64,000 nucleotides of DNA. Source: Sphingobacterium faecale. GTDB taxonomy: Bacteria > Bacteroidota > Bacteroidia > Sphingobacteriales > Sphingobacteriaceae. A program made the translations under genes and the position numbers. The stretch's first letter is position 1. Every line of letters starts with the position of its first letter. The stretch covers positions 620,001 through 684,000 of the forward strand of contig NZ_JAERTY010000001.1 in the NCBI RefSeq assembly GCF_016746095.1, written 5' to 3'. The notes below the pieces were generated by a model. The model worked only from the letters and a program-made list of their open reading frames with translations, did not search any database and was not told where the DNA came from. Below, in pieces: positions 17,202 through 26,343 of the stretch.

Positions 17202-18209
17202 ATGTTTATTGTAAAAGATTATGGAGTAGCGGTATTGCTTTGTATCATCACAATGTTATGCTGGGGATCTTGGGGTAATACGCAGAAGATGGCGTCCAAA
17301 AACTGGCGCTTTGAACTCTTTTATTGGGATTATGTGCTAGGAATGGTACTATTGTCGTTGCTTTCTGCTTTGACTTTAGGAAGTATGGGGAGCGAAGGGC
17401 GTTCGTTTGTTGAGGATTTAAAACAAGCTGATGGTACGAATATAATGTCAGCCTTAGTCGGTGGTGTGGTTTTTAACGCCGGTAATATTCTACTGTCGGC
17501 ATCCATTGCGATAGCTGGAATGTCTGTCGCTTTTCCGGTTGGTGTAGGCATTGCATTGGTGTTAGGCGTAGTTATCAACTACATGGCTTCACAGAATGGA
17601 AATCCGCTGTTTCTTTTTTTCGGTGTAGGGTTGGTTGTATTAGCTATTATCTTAAATGCGTTGGCTTATCGTGCAAAGAAATCGGAAGGAGATATTAGCA
17701 GCGCAACTAAAGGATTGTGGCTAGCTATAGCAGCCGGTGTTCTTATGGCATTTTTCTATCGTTTTATAGCCGCTTCCATGGATCTAGAGAATTTTGTAAG
17801 TCCTGAAATTGGGAAAATGACGCCTTACACCGCCTTTTTCGTTTTTTCCATAGGTGTATTGTTAAGTAATTTTCTGTTTAACTCAATACTGATAAAAAGG
17901 CCGTTTGTTGGAACTCCGACAAGCTATAAGGCCTATTTCGCTGGCTCGTTGCGCAATCATATGACTGGAATATTAGGTGGTGCTATTTGGGGTGTAGGAA
18001 ATGCATTAAATCTTATTGCAGCAGGAAAGGCTGGCGCTGCGATCTCTTATGGTCTTGGTCAAGGAGCCACTCTGGTGGCTGCTTTGTGGGGTGTATTTAT
18101 ATGGAAAGAGTTTAAAGATGCTCAACCAGGAGTCAATGGAAAGCTAATGCTGATGTTCCTGTTTTTTATTCTTGGAATAGCCAGTATCATATGGGCAGGA
18201 ATGAATTAA
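17202..18209 (+). CDS. GRP-family sugar transporter (ribose/glucose uptake type)
   Basis: A 335-residue inner-membrane protein with about ten transmembrane helices. It matches the glucose/ribose porter (GRP) family of the drug/metabolite transporter superfamily. N-terminal signature: ITMLCWGSWGNTQKMASKNW with FELFYWDYVLG. A second conserved part is AGSLRNHMTGILGGAIWGVG, followed by GAAISYGLGQGATLVAALWG. It is placed between ribokinase and nucleoside hydrolase with short gaps (20 and 25 bp), so ribose is the most likely substrate, imported by proton coupling as in RbsU-type porters. Nucleoside transport cannot be excluded. Confidence 0.85.
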   Translation: MFIVKDYGVAVLLCIITMLCWGSWGNTQKMASKNWRFELFYWDYVLGMVLLSLLSALTLGSMGSEGRSFVEDLKQADGTNIMSALVGGVVFNAGNILLSASIAIAGMSVAFPVGVGIALVLGVVINYMASQNGNPLFLFFGVGLVVLAIILNALAYRAKKSEGDISSATKGLWLAIAAGVLMAFFYRFIAASMDLENFVSPEIGKMTPYTAFFVFSIGVLLSNFLFNSILIKRPFVGTPTSYKAYFAGSLRNHMTGILGGAIWGVGNALNLIAAGKAGAAISYGLGQGATLVAALWGVFIWKEFKDAQPGVNGKLMLMFLFFILGIASIIWAGMN

Positions 18210-18234
18210 AAGTAATCTACAAAATATAACTATT

Positions 18235-19266
18235 ATGAGAACTCTATTTTTTACTATGCTATTGTTGTGTGTGCAGTTTCAGTCTGCGGTCAGCAATCCG
18301 CATCCATTTTATATGGGAGAGCCTATTTCTGTGATTTTTGATACAGATATGGGTAATGATATTGACGATGCGATGGCGTTGGATATGTTGTATAAGTATA
18401 TGGACAAAAGAAAAGTGAATCTGCTGGCCATTATGAATAATAAACAGTCGGACTACTCAACGCGGTTTATTGATATGATGTCGACTTGGTATGGTTATCC
18501 TAAAATACCGATCGGTAGAATTCAAAACGGCGTGTTTATAAATGATTATGTGGATTATAGCAAGAATATGGTGGACTATAATGGAGATAAAAAGATATAC
18601 CGTAGTTCGGTAAAGAATTATGATAAGCTATTGGAATCGCATGAGTTATACCGCAAGGTATTGGCTAAGCAGAAAGACAGTTCAGTAGTCATCATATCCG
18701 TTGGGTTTTCTACCAATTTAAAGCGTTTATTAGAATCTGGTCCAGACCGGTATTCTTCATTGTCGGGAAAAGAACTGGTGGCCAAAAAAGTTAAATATAT
18801 TTCGATCATGGCGGGATCGTTTGGAGAACAGAAACGTGCAGAATTTAATGTGATAAATGATCGGCCGGCTGCACAATATGTAACAGCACATTGGCCAACA
18901 GGCATTGTATTGTCTCCTTTTGAAGTTGGAAAAAGCGTTGTGTATCCTAGTGCAACCATATCGACTGATTTTAACTGGACAGCCAACCATCCCTTAGTTG
19001 ATGCCTATAAGCGTTATAGACCATTTCCATATGATAGACCCACTTGGGATCTGACTTCTGTGTATTATCCAGTTGAGCAAAGGGATAATTTGCTTGATGT
19101 TTCAAAACCCGGAGTGTTAACTGTAGATGACAAGGGCTTTACACATTTTGAAGAAAGGGGAAATGGTAAACACTATGTATTGTCAGTGTCTAGTGATAAT
19201 GCAAAGCGTCTGAAAGATTATTTCGTTAATCTAATAAAGGAAAAGCCTAAGAAGTATAGTAAGTAG
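18235..19266 (+). CDS. Exported inosine-uridine-type nucleoside hydrolase
   Basis: A 343-residue enzyme of the IUNH family. It cleaves the N-glycosidic bond of ribonucleosides to give ribose and a base. The Ca2+-binding signature DTDMGNDIDDAMAL is at ~36-49. Residues 1-20 (MRTLFFTMLLLCVQFQSAVS) form a signal peptide, so the enzyme acts in the periplasm or beyond, unlike cytoplasmic E. coli RihA/B/C. Later family landmarks include KYISIMAGSFGEQKRAEFNV, near the substrate-binding Asn/Glu region. The gene follows the permease by 25 bp. An exported hydrolase next to a SusC/SusD pair and ribokinase is the arrangement known from the Bacteroides ribose utilisation (rus) locus. Confidence 0.9.
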   Translation: MRTLFFTMLLLCVQFQSAVSNPHPFYMGEPISVIFDTDMGNDIDDAMALDMLYKYMDKRKVNLLAIMNNKQSDYSTRFIDMMSTWYGYPKIPIGRIQNGVFINDYVDYSKNMVDYNGDKKIYRSSVKNYDKLLESHELYRKVLAKQKDSSVVIISVGFSTNLKRLLESGPDRYSSLSGKELVAKKVKYISIMAGSFGEQKRAEFNVINDRPAAQYVTAHWPTGIVLSPFEVGKSVVYPSATISTDFNWTANHPLVDAYKRYRPFPYDRPTWDLTSVYYPVEQRDNLLDVSKPGVLTVDDKGFTHFEERGNGKHYVLSVSSDNAKRLKDYFVNLIKEKPKKYSK

Positions 19267-19353
19267 TAGAAGTATTACTCAAAATTAATTTAGAAATTAA
19301 GAAGTACGCCGAGATTGCAACACAGCTATCTATCCAGTCCGTCAACTGGCGCT

Positions 19354-19387
19354 TGACCATTAAAGAAAAAATAATACACATATGAAA
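19354..19387 (+). repeat. 34-nt leader repeat, copy 1 (before SusC)
   Basis: These 34 nt, from TGACCATTAAAG through the ATGAAA start of the SusC gene, match positions 55836-55869 at 33 of 34 bases. Both copies end at the start codon of an outer-membrane-system gene, so the repeat carries the ribosome-binding region. Confidence 0.8.
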
Positions 19388-22300
19388 TTTATTAAGCCAC
19401 TAATTTGGACTAGTGTCTTCGGATGCCTCATGCCCAAAATCTCGTCTGCAGTTCCTATAAATAATTCATATATGGAGCAGCAATTGAGGACTATTTCGGG
19501 TAAAATAACAGATCGGGAGAATAAGCCTGTTACTAATGTAACCATATCGGAAATCGGAGGAACAGCAGTCACTCAAACCGATATAAAAGGTGAATTCACA
19601 TTAAAGCTGAGCAGCAACGCGAAGTACATTCGTGTGCACGGGCTTGGAATTGAAGAGCAACAGATCGTATTGACAGCTAGTGCATTTTATGAAATTAGAA
19701 CAACTGGAAGCGTAAATTCCTTAGACGAAGTTGTGGTGGTTGGTTATGGAACGCAATTGAGAAAAAATATTGTTGGCGCTGTTTCGAATTTATCTGGTGA
19801 AGCACTAGAGAATAGACCTAACGCCTACTTGACGCGCTCTTTGCAAGGACAAGTACCAGGGGTAAATATTACAATGGTAGACGGGAAGCCGAGTAGGAGC
19901 GCTACGATTAATATCCGGGGCAATACCCAGTCAATCGGTGCTGGAGGATCAGCATTAACTTTGGTCGATGGGGTCGAGTCTGATCTTACAGCAATTAATC
20001 CTGAAGATGTTGAGAGTGTATCGGTGCTTAAAGACGCTTCTTCTACAGCTGTTTACGGTGCTAGGGGGGCTTTTGGCGTAGTATTGGTGACCACTAAAGG
20101 TGCTAAGCGGGATAGAATAAGTGTTAACTATAGTCCTAGTTTTAGTATTTTCTCTCAAACGGTAAAGCCAAAGTTCGAGACCAATCCAGAGGTATGGTAC
20201 GACAATTATAAATTAGCCCATGTTTCTTATGCACATCGATTGCCGACGGGAATTAATAACTTTTTTCCGTGGTCTCAAGCATGGGAGGATGAATTTAAAA
20301 AACGTATAAATGATCCTGATAATGGTTATTTGGATTGGGACGTGAATAGTAATGGTGTGTACCAATACTATGGTTCTACAAATTGGTATGAAGAGTTTTA
20401 CAAGGACTATACTTATGGACAGCAACATAACTTAAATGTCTCTGGAGGATCGAAAGTAGCTGACTTTGTAGTTTCATCACGCTATTTTGAGCAACAGGGA
20501 ATCTATAAAATTGGCGATGAAAAGTTTGGACAGATGAACCTTCGTGCAAAAGGAGGAGTTAATATCACAAATCGGATCAGGCTTGAAAACAATACCGATT
20601 TTATTAGGAGAAATTATCATCAACCCAATGGCAATCCAAATGATTTAACTATACCTCGTTTGATAGAGCACCAGGGGTTTCCAGTGACCAAAATTCGCAA
20701 TCCAGATGGATCATGGACTGCTGCTGCTGTATACACTGGATATGCACCCATGGCCGAGGGGAATAATTATAGAGATAATTTTAAGTTTGATTTAAAAAAT
20801 AGTACTTTTTTATCCATTAACTTAATTGATAAAGTGCTTGATTTTAAGGCTGATTACTCTTACCTGTATAACCATTCGAAGCGTATAGATGTGGTGAATT
20901 CTATTGGTCATTCCAATATTTCGGGGGTCAATTTAATGTATCCACTTGTTAGCTCACTGGATCAACGAGAATATGAAACCGAGTATCAAGTCGCTAATGC
21001 TTCGATCAATTTTACGCCTAAGCTTTCCGAAAAGCATTACTTGAACTTTCTGGCAGGATGGAACGTAGAGGATAAAAAATACTATTCGACACAGCTGGCC
21101 AGAGATGGTTTTTTAAAAGCCGATAAACCGAACTTCTCTCTAATGGATGGTATTAATCTTACACTTCAAGATTTGGGGAGTTACTCTTGGGGTTTTAATG
21201 GAATCTTTTACAGAGCTAGTTATAATTATGAGGGTAAATATTTGTTAGAGGCGAGTGGTCGTTACGATGGAAGTTCAAAGTTTCCAGTCAATCAACAGTG
21301 GGGTTTTTTTCCTTCTGCATCTTTAGGATGGAGGATGTCTGAAGAAGCTTTTTTGAAAGAGGTCAATTGGATTGATAATTTAAAATGGAGGTTTTCCATA
21401 GGTTCCGCTGGCAATGGTAATGTAGCACCTTATCTCTACATGGCTATGATGAATATCAGCAAATCCACTGGAGTATTAACCAACGGTACCAAGGAAGCAA
21501 ATACAGCTTCTCCAGCCCCTATTCCTGCATCATTGACTTGGGAAAAGGCTACCACAAAAGATCTAGGACTTGATGTTGATTTGTTTGGAGGTCGGTTGAA
21601 TTTTGTTGGAGACCTATATGAAAAGAAAACCACCGATATGTTTGTTGTAGGAGCAGAAATACCTGCTGTAGCCGGTTATTCAGCACCTAAAGGTAACAAT
21701 GCAGATATGGTGACAAAGGGGTTTGAGGTTTCGTTGGGCTATAAGGGACAGTTTAAATTAAAGGATGATGATTTTAGCTATAATCTAAGGTTTTCGTTGT
21801 GGGATAGTAAATCGAAAATTACGAAGTATACCAGCAAGACCAATACTTTACCCAGCTTGTATTCAACAGCATATTATGAAGGGATGACTTTAGGTGAAAT
21901 CTGGGGATACACTGTAGATGGCCTTTTTGCAACGGATGAGGAAGCGCAAGACTGGGGAGTATCGGCTCAATCGAAGACTTTTTGGAGTGGGGATAATGTG
22001 AGCTGGAATGCAGGAGATCTAAGGTTTGCCGATTTGGATGGAAATGGCATAGTGGACAATGGTAATAATACGCTAAGTAATCATGGTGATTTAAGAATCA
22101 TAGGTAACTCAGAGCCGCGTTATCATTTTGGCTTTAATGTGGGGGGGAGTTATAGGGGGATCGGTATATCTGCATTCTTTCAAGGGATTATGAAAAGAGA
22201 TTGGTATCCAGCCGGAGAGTCAGGCTTTTTTTGGGGGCAATATAACCGTACATATGGATACAGCCTTCCTTGGCAAAATGCAGAGCGATGGACGGAAGAG

Positions 22301-22669
22301 AATCCTGATCCAAATGCCTATTGGCCTCGCTTGAGAGGTTCATTGGCAGCTTCAGGACGTGGTACATTGCGCGCTGCAAACGATAGATATCTTCAGGATG
22401 CCAGTTATACAAGATTGAAAAATCTAACTATAGATTATAATTTTTCTAACACATTAACTAAGAAAATGCGCGTACAATCATTGCGTGTATATTGTTCGGC
22501 AGAGAATTTATTTTTCTGGTCCCCTTTAAAGAAGCATGCTAAAAATTATGACCCAGAACAGATTACTGCCGGTGATGCAGATTATAATGCTAGAACAGGT
22601 ACCGATGGAGAGGGATATGGATATCCGCAGACAAAGAGTATTTCCCTCGGTATAAATGTTTCATTTTAA
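19382..22669 (+). CDS. SusC/RagA-family TonB-linked outer-membrane transporter (nucleoside locus)
   Basis: A 1095-residue SusC-type receptor. An N-terminal signal sequence (~1-24) is followed by a CarboxypepD_reg-like domain (RTISGKITDRENKPVTNVTI, ~38-105) and the typical TonB-box-like strand DEVVVVGYGTQ (~117-127). A plug domain follows (INIRGNTQSIGAGGSALTLV, VLKDASSTAVYGARGAFGVV), and the 22-strand barrel ends in KSISLGINVSF. It would import oligomers or nucleosides captured by the SusD partner, whose gene starts 5 bp after its stop. The locus context (LacI, ribokinase, permease, exported nucleoside hydrolase) indicates nucleosides or ribosides rather than a polysaccharide. Its leader shares a 34-nt repeat with that of the DUF4876 gene at 55864. 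Confidence 0.93.
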   Translation: MKFIKPLIWTSVFGCLMPKISSAVPINNSYMEQQLRTISGKITDRENKPVTNVTISEIGGTAVTQTDIKGEFTLKLSSNAKYIRVHGLGIEEQQIVLTASAFYEIRTTGSVNSLDEVVVVGYGTQLRKNIVGAVSNLSGEALENRPNAYLTRSLQGQVPGVNITMVDGKPSRSATINIRGNTQSIGAGGSALTLVDGVESDLTAINPEDVESVSVLKDASSTAVYGARGAFGVVLVTTKGAKRDRISVNYSPSFSIFSQTVKPKFETNPEVWYDNYKLAHVSYAHRLPTGINNFFPWSQAWEDEFKKRINDPDNGYLDWDVNSNGVYQYYGSTNWYEEFYKDYTYGQQHNLNVSGGSKVADFVVSSRYFEQQGIYKIGDEKFGQMNLRAKGGVNITNRIRLENNTDFIRRNYHQPNGNPNDLTIPRLIEHQGFPVTKIRNPDGSWTAAAVYTGYAPMAEGNNYRDNFKFDLKNSTFLSINLIDKVLDFKADYSYLYNHSKRIDVVNSIGHSNISGVNLMYPLVSSLDQREYETEYQVANASINFTPKLSEKHYLNFLAGWNVEDKKYYSTQLARDGFLKADKPNFSLMDGINLTLQDLGSYSWGFNGIFYRASYNYEGKYLLEASGRYDGSSKFPVNQQWGFFPSASLGWRMSEEAFLKEVNWIDNLKWRFSIGSAGNGNVAPYLYMAMMNISKSTGVLTNGTKEANTASPAPIPASLTWEKATTKDLGLDVDLFGGRLNFVGDLYEKKTTDMFVVGAEIPAVAGYSAPKGNNADMVTKGFEVSLGYKGQFKLKDDDFSYNLRFSLWDSKSKITKYTSKTNTLPSLYSTAYYEGMTLGEIWGYTVDGLFATDEEAQDWGVSAQSKTFWSGDNVSWNAGDLRFADLDGNGIVDNGNNTLSNHGDLRIIGNSEPRYHFGFNVGGSYRGIGISAFFQGIMKRDWYPAGESGFFWGQYNRTYGYSLPWQNAERWTEENPDPNAYWPRLRGSLAASGRGTLRAANDRYLQDASYTRLKNLTIDYNFSNTLTKKMRVQSLRVYCSAENLFFWSPLKKHAKNYDPEQITAGDADYNARTGTDGEGYGYPQTKSISLGINVSF

Positions 22670-22673
22670 AAAC

Positions 22674-24473
22674 ATGAATATGAAAACGAGAAATTATATT
22701 TCACTATTTATAGCACTTGTAGCTTTGAATTCTTGTAAAGGACTATTGGATCATGAGCCTATACGGTCCATCTCCGCTGACGAGTTTTTTGATTCAGAGA
22801 ATGCTTTAAAAACATATGCAAATGGTTTTTTAGTTCGGAATCTACCGTCAGTAGAGTCTCTAACGAGGGGAGATCAGTTTAGCGATATTGTGGTGACAAC
22901 GCAGACCGAGGCATTTTTACGACCTGGGTTTAATGCCTTGACCACAAACAACTGGACGACGGGAAATTGGTCGCAACTGTATAACATCAACTACTATTTA
23001 AACAATATTCATAAAGCTAAAGACAAAGTGTCTGAGCCTATCATAAAGCACTATGAAGGAGTAGGGAGGTTTTGGAGAGCGTGGTTCTATTGGGATAAAG
23101 TTAAGTTATTTGGTGATGTCCCTTGGTATGATAAGACGATTTCATCTGACGATGACACTGAACTTTACAAGAGTAGAGATAAGCGGGATTTTGTCATGGA
23201 TAAAGTGCTAGAAGACTTAGACTTTGCAATCAATAATTGTACTGCAGAGAGCAAATATGTAAATAAAAATGTTATTAATAGATATGTTGCGCTCGCACTA
23301 AAATCTAGAATTTGTTTGTTCGAAGGTACTTTTAGAAAATACCACGGCATGGCAGACTACACTAGTTGGTTGAAAGCAAGTCTTGAGGCCAGCGAACAAT
23401 TGATGAGTAATAGTCCGTATAGCTTGGTCAATGTAGTAGGAGAGGAAGAAAGGAACTATGGGAAGTTGTTTAAAAGCTTGTCGCCGCAGTATCAGGAGGT
23501 GATTCTATCAAATGAGATGAATCTTGAAGAATCCCGTGTACATGATGCCTCATGGTTTTTTGCTTCAGGTACCGCAGGACAGCGTAACTCTGTAACTAAA
23601 GATTTCGTAAATATGTATCTTAATTTGGACGGATCTCGCTACACTGACCAACCTAATTACAATAAAAAGGTGTTTTATGAAGAATTCAAAAATAGAGACT
23701 ACCGACTAAAGCAATCTGTTATTACGCCTGACTACAGAAAGATAGTGGCGGGAAAAGAGACCAACGAGTTTGCTAAAGTATTTCCAGGGCTGGGTGCACA
23801 GTTGACGTACTACCGTATTGTAAAATGGAATATGGATGACGATGCTTATGAGAGCAATACCAGCAGTCTCAATTCTCTAAGTGTATTTCGTTTTGGAGAA
23901 GTATTGTTGAATTACGCTGAGGCTAAAGCCGAGCTCGGAGAAATGACAGGTGCTGAATGGAATAAGAGTATCAGGCTGCTCCGCGAAAGGTCGGGTGTCA
24001 ATGGAAAAGAACCAGTTGACGCAGATCCGTTTTTGAAGAAATATTATGAGGGCGTGTCTGATAAGTGGGTTTTGGAAGTGCGTAGAGAGCGAGCTATAGA
24101 AATGTTGCTAGAGGATGTAAGGAGGGACGATCTAATACGATGGAAGATGGGGCATAAGCTTGTTGTGGATATGGCCGGTATTTATATTCCGGAATTAGGT
24201 AAGCCTTTTGATATGAATGGCGATGGGATAAATGATATTTGTTTCTATTCAACAACTTCACCCCGACCCGCCGCAACCGAAAGTACCGTTACATATGTGC
24301 AGATCACTGCTCGTGTAGGAGATGCTGCTACAACTTTCGGTATAAATGAGGACAATTGCTTGGTATACAGGTTGGAAAGGATATGGAATGACAAAATGTA
24401 CCTTTACCCGATTCCTCAGGCAGCGCTGAATGTGAATCCAGAATTGGGACAAAATCCAGGATGGGAAAATTAA
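22674..24473 (+). CDS. SusD/RagB-family nutrient-binding lipoprotein
   Basis: A ~599-residue SusD homologue, the surface lid that binds substrate over the SusC channel. The start chosen (MNMKTRN) gives a type II signal with lipobox ALNSC (Cys21). The N-terminal SusD-like domain has the expected features: ISADEFFDSENALKTYANGF, helical TPR-like segments (YYLNNIHKAKDKVSEPIIKH, FWRAWFYWDKVKLFGDVPWY). The C-terminal RagB/SusD domain contains LNYAEAKAELGEMTGAEWNK and the ERAIEMLLEDVRRDDLIRW block. It ends LYPIPQAALNVNPELGQNPG, a hallmark of the family. It is translationally close to SusC (5 bp). Confidence 0.93.
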   Translation: MNMKTRNYISLFIALVALNSCKGLLDHEPIRSISADEFFDSENALKTYANGFLVRNLPSVESLTRGDQFSDIVVTTQTEAFLRPGFNALTTNNWTTGNWSQLYNINYYLNNIHKAKDKVSEPIIKHYEGVGRFWRAWFYWDKVKLFGDVPWYDKTISSDDDTELYKSRDKRDFVMDKVLEDLDFAINNCTAESKYVNKNVINRYVALALKSRICLFEGTFRKYHGMADYTSWLKASLEASEQLMSNSPYSLVNVVGEEERNYGKLFKSLSPQYQEVILSNEMNLEESRVHDASWFFASGTAGQRNSVTKDFVNMYLNLDGSRYTDQPNYNKKVFYEEFKNRDYRLKQSVITPDYRKIVAGKETNEFAKVFPGLGAQLTYYRIVKWNMDDDAYESNTSSLNSLSVFRFGEVLLNYAEAKAELGEMTGAEWNKSIRLLRERSGVNGKEPVDADPFLKKYYEGVSDKWVLEVRRERAIEMLLEDVRRDDLIRWKMGHKLVVDMAGIYIPELGKPFDMNGDGINDICFYSTTSPRPAATESTVTYVQITARVGDAATTFGINEDNCLVYRLERIWNDKMYLYPIPQAALNVNPELGQNPGWEN

Positions 24474-24564
24474 CTGTAAATGATGTTGATGCGAAATACG
24501 CATGTTTAGTAAGTATAGGAATGTATCAGTATCAAGTTAATCATAGATAAAAAGTTGTACACGT

Positions 24565-26340
24565 ATGAAAAATATAAAGAATAAAATAGGTTCCATTCTT
24601 TGCTGGATTGCTCTATTCGGATCAGTATCTTGCTCCAAGGATAGCTTGAGAGACGTATTTAAGCGACAGACAGATCAGATGTCTTTTGATTACATTAGTG
24701 AGTCTAAGGTAATGAATATAGCTTCCAGTGAAAAGTGGACAGTGGTTTCTTCCAATGAATGGATTAAAGTAACGCCCACTGCAGGGGAAGGCGGACAGCA
24801 AGAAAAAACAATAGAATTAACCGTTTTGCATAATCGAGGAGATCAGCGAAGTGGAGTGGTTACAATTTCTAATAGTAAAAAGAGTTATGATGTGAGTATC
24901 GTTCAGTCTCAAGGAAACTTAACTTTGGATAAGGCTTTTGTAGCATCCAGTTTTACGGTTAATCAAGATATAACTGGGGCAAAAGTGACTATCCCCTATT
25001 TGAAAGGCTCTGACGACGACTTTGTCAACGTTACGGCTACCCTCCAGGGACCTGGGGCAAGTGGAATAAGTATTGAGAATTTAGAGGATTATAAATTACA
25101 AGTTGGTGATGGATTTATACCGCTTGAGTTGTCTGGTGTAACAAAGGCTACAGGCGAAATACAGATTGATTTAGATGTAAGTATCCCCAGTAGAAATCTG
25201 ACACAGAAATTCATTGTCAAGTCTAGGGTGAAGGTGGAGGGTGGTGTAGATCCACTAGAGAGTCCTACCGTGGAAGTTATAAAATTGCTTCCCAGACTAG
25301 CAGTTTTAGATTGGGGAAAGTATGTAAAAGGTTCTGGTATATCACGAAAGTTTGAACTTGAACTTGCTGCAACACAATATGGGGCGCCGATACGTCGATA
25401 CGCTAGTCAGAGCGATTGGTTAAGTTCAACTAGTATAGGGACAGGAAGTTACTTTTTTGATCATAACAGGTTTGTATTTGGAGATTTGAAGCCGCAGACC
25501 ACCTATTGGTTTAGGCTGGTACATAAGACAATCAATAGTACAAATGTTGATTCAGATATAACCTATTACATGTTTACTACGCCAGCAGAGGAAGTAAGGG
25601 GAGCCAATGTAATACTTTACAAAGATTTCGATGATTTTTGGTTCGGAGGAGGTGTTATCTATCAGGCATTTGGTGTTCAACCTACAGAGGCGCAGATAAG
25701 AGCGGCTTTGGATCCACGCACTGATATAGCAAAATCCACCGATTTTCGAACCATGTCTTGGAATAATAATCTAGGAAGTACATTCAGTGGGAATTTAGGT
25801 CCAAATAATGCACCGCTTTTGTATGAAGCTTATTGGGACGGGGCCAATTACGGGAGTAATTTTTCGAGTAGCAATTATGGAGGATGGTATGGAGAAAATG
25901 CTTTTCCTGCGACAGGAGCTATGCGTATGGGGGCAGCTACGAGTCCGGGATATCTGACGACACCTAAATTGACTGCATTGAAAGCTAGTTCTGATATTAT
26001 GGTCACTATAAATTCTGCTCCTTATTTTGAGCCTTATCATAGTTGGGGAGAGGATGGATTACGCCATTACATCATTATAGAAGGAGATGGTGTGATTGTT
26101 GATGGTGGAGCAACAATGAGAGTGAAAGAAAGTGATCAAAAGGTCGTAGTAGAATGTACATCAAATGTCAATCCGATCAATAACGGACCGTTGTATACAA
26201 CCACAAAAACAACAACACACAAGATTAAGGTGACCGGAGCGACTACAAATACTAGGATCCGAATCAGTTCTTTGCCATATAATGCTAGTGCCGCTAGAGT
26301 AAGATTTTGGTTGGATGATATTAAAGTTGAAAAATTATAA
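24565..26340 (+). CDS. BACON-domain surface lipoprotein (DUF-rich, nucleoside locus)
   Basis: A 591-residue lipoprotein (lipobox GSVSC, Cys23). Residues ~45-115 form a BACON domain, seen in KWTVVSSNEWIKVTPTAGEG and the VTISNSKKSYDVSIVQSQG strand; BACON domains are often carbohydrate- or mucin-associated in Bacteroidota. A middle Fn3-like part (~225-345) includes FGDLKPQTTYWFRLVHKT. The C-terminal ~230 residues look like a beta-sandwich with TMSWNNNLGSTFSGNLG and RVRFWLDDIKVEKL at the end. No catalytic site is recognised. By position after SusD it is probably an additional surface binding protein (SusE/F-like role). Confidence 0.7.
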   Translation: MKNIKNKIGSILCWIALFGSVSCSKDSLRDVFKRQTDQMSFDYISESKVMNIASSEKWTVVSSNEWIKVTPTAGEGGQQEKTIELTVLHNRGDQRSGVVTISNSKKSYDVSIVQSQGNLTLDKAFVASSFTVNQDITGAKVTIPYLKGSDDDFVNVTATLQGPGASGISIENLEDYKLQVGDGFIPLELSGVTKATGEIQIDLDVSIPSRNLTQKFIVKSRVKVEGGVDPLESPTVEVIKLLPRLAVLDWGKYVKGSGISRKFELELAATQYGAPIRRYASQSDWLSSTSIGTGSYFFDHNRFVFGDLKPQTTYWFRLVHKTINSTNVDSDITYYMFTTPAEEVRGANVILYKDFDDFWFGGGVIYQAFGVQPTEAQIRAALDPRTDIAKSTDFRTMSWNNNLGSTFSGNLGPNNAPLLYEAYWDGANYGSNFSSSNYGGWYGENAFPATGAMRMGAATSPGYLTTPKLTALKASSDIMVTINSAPYFEPYHSWGEDGLRHYIIIEGDGVIVDGGATMRVKESDQKVVVECTSNVNPINNGPLYTTTKTTTHKIKVTGATTNTRIRISSLPYNASAARVRFWLDDIKVEKL

Positions 26341-26343
26341 GTT

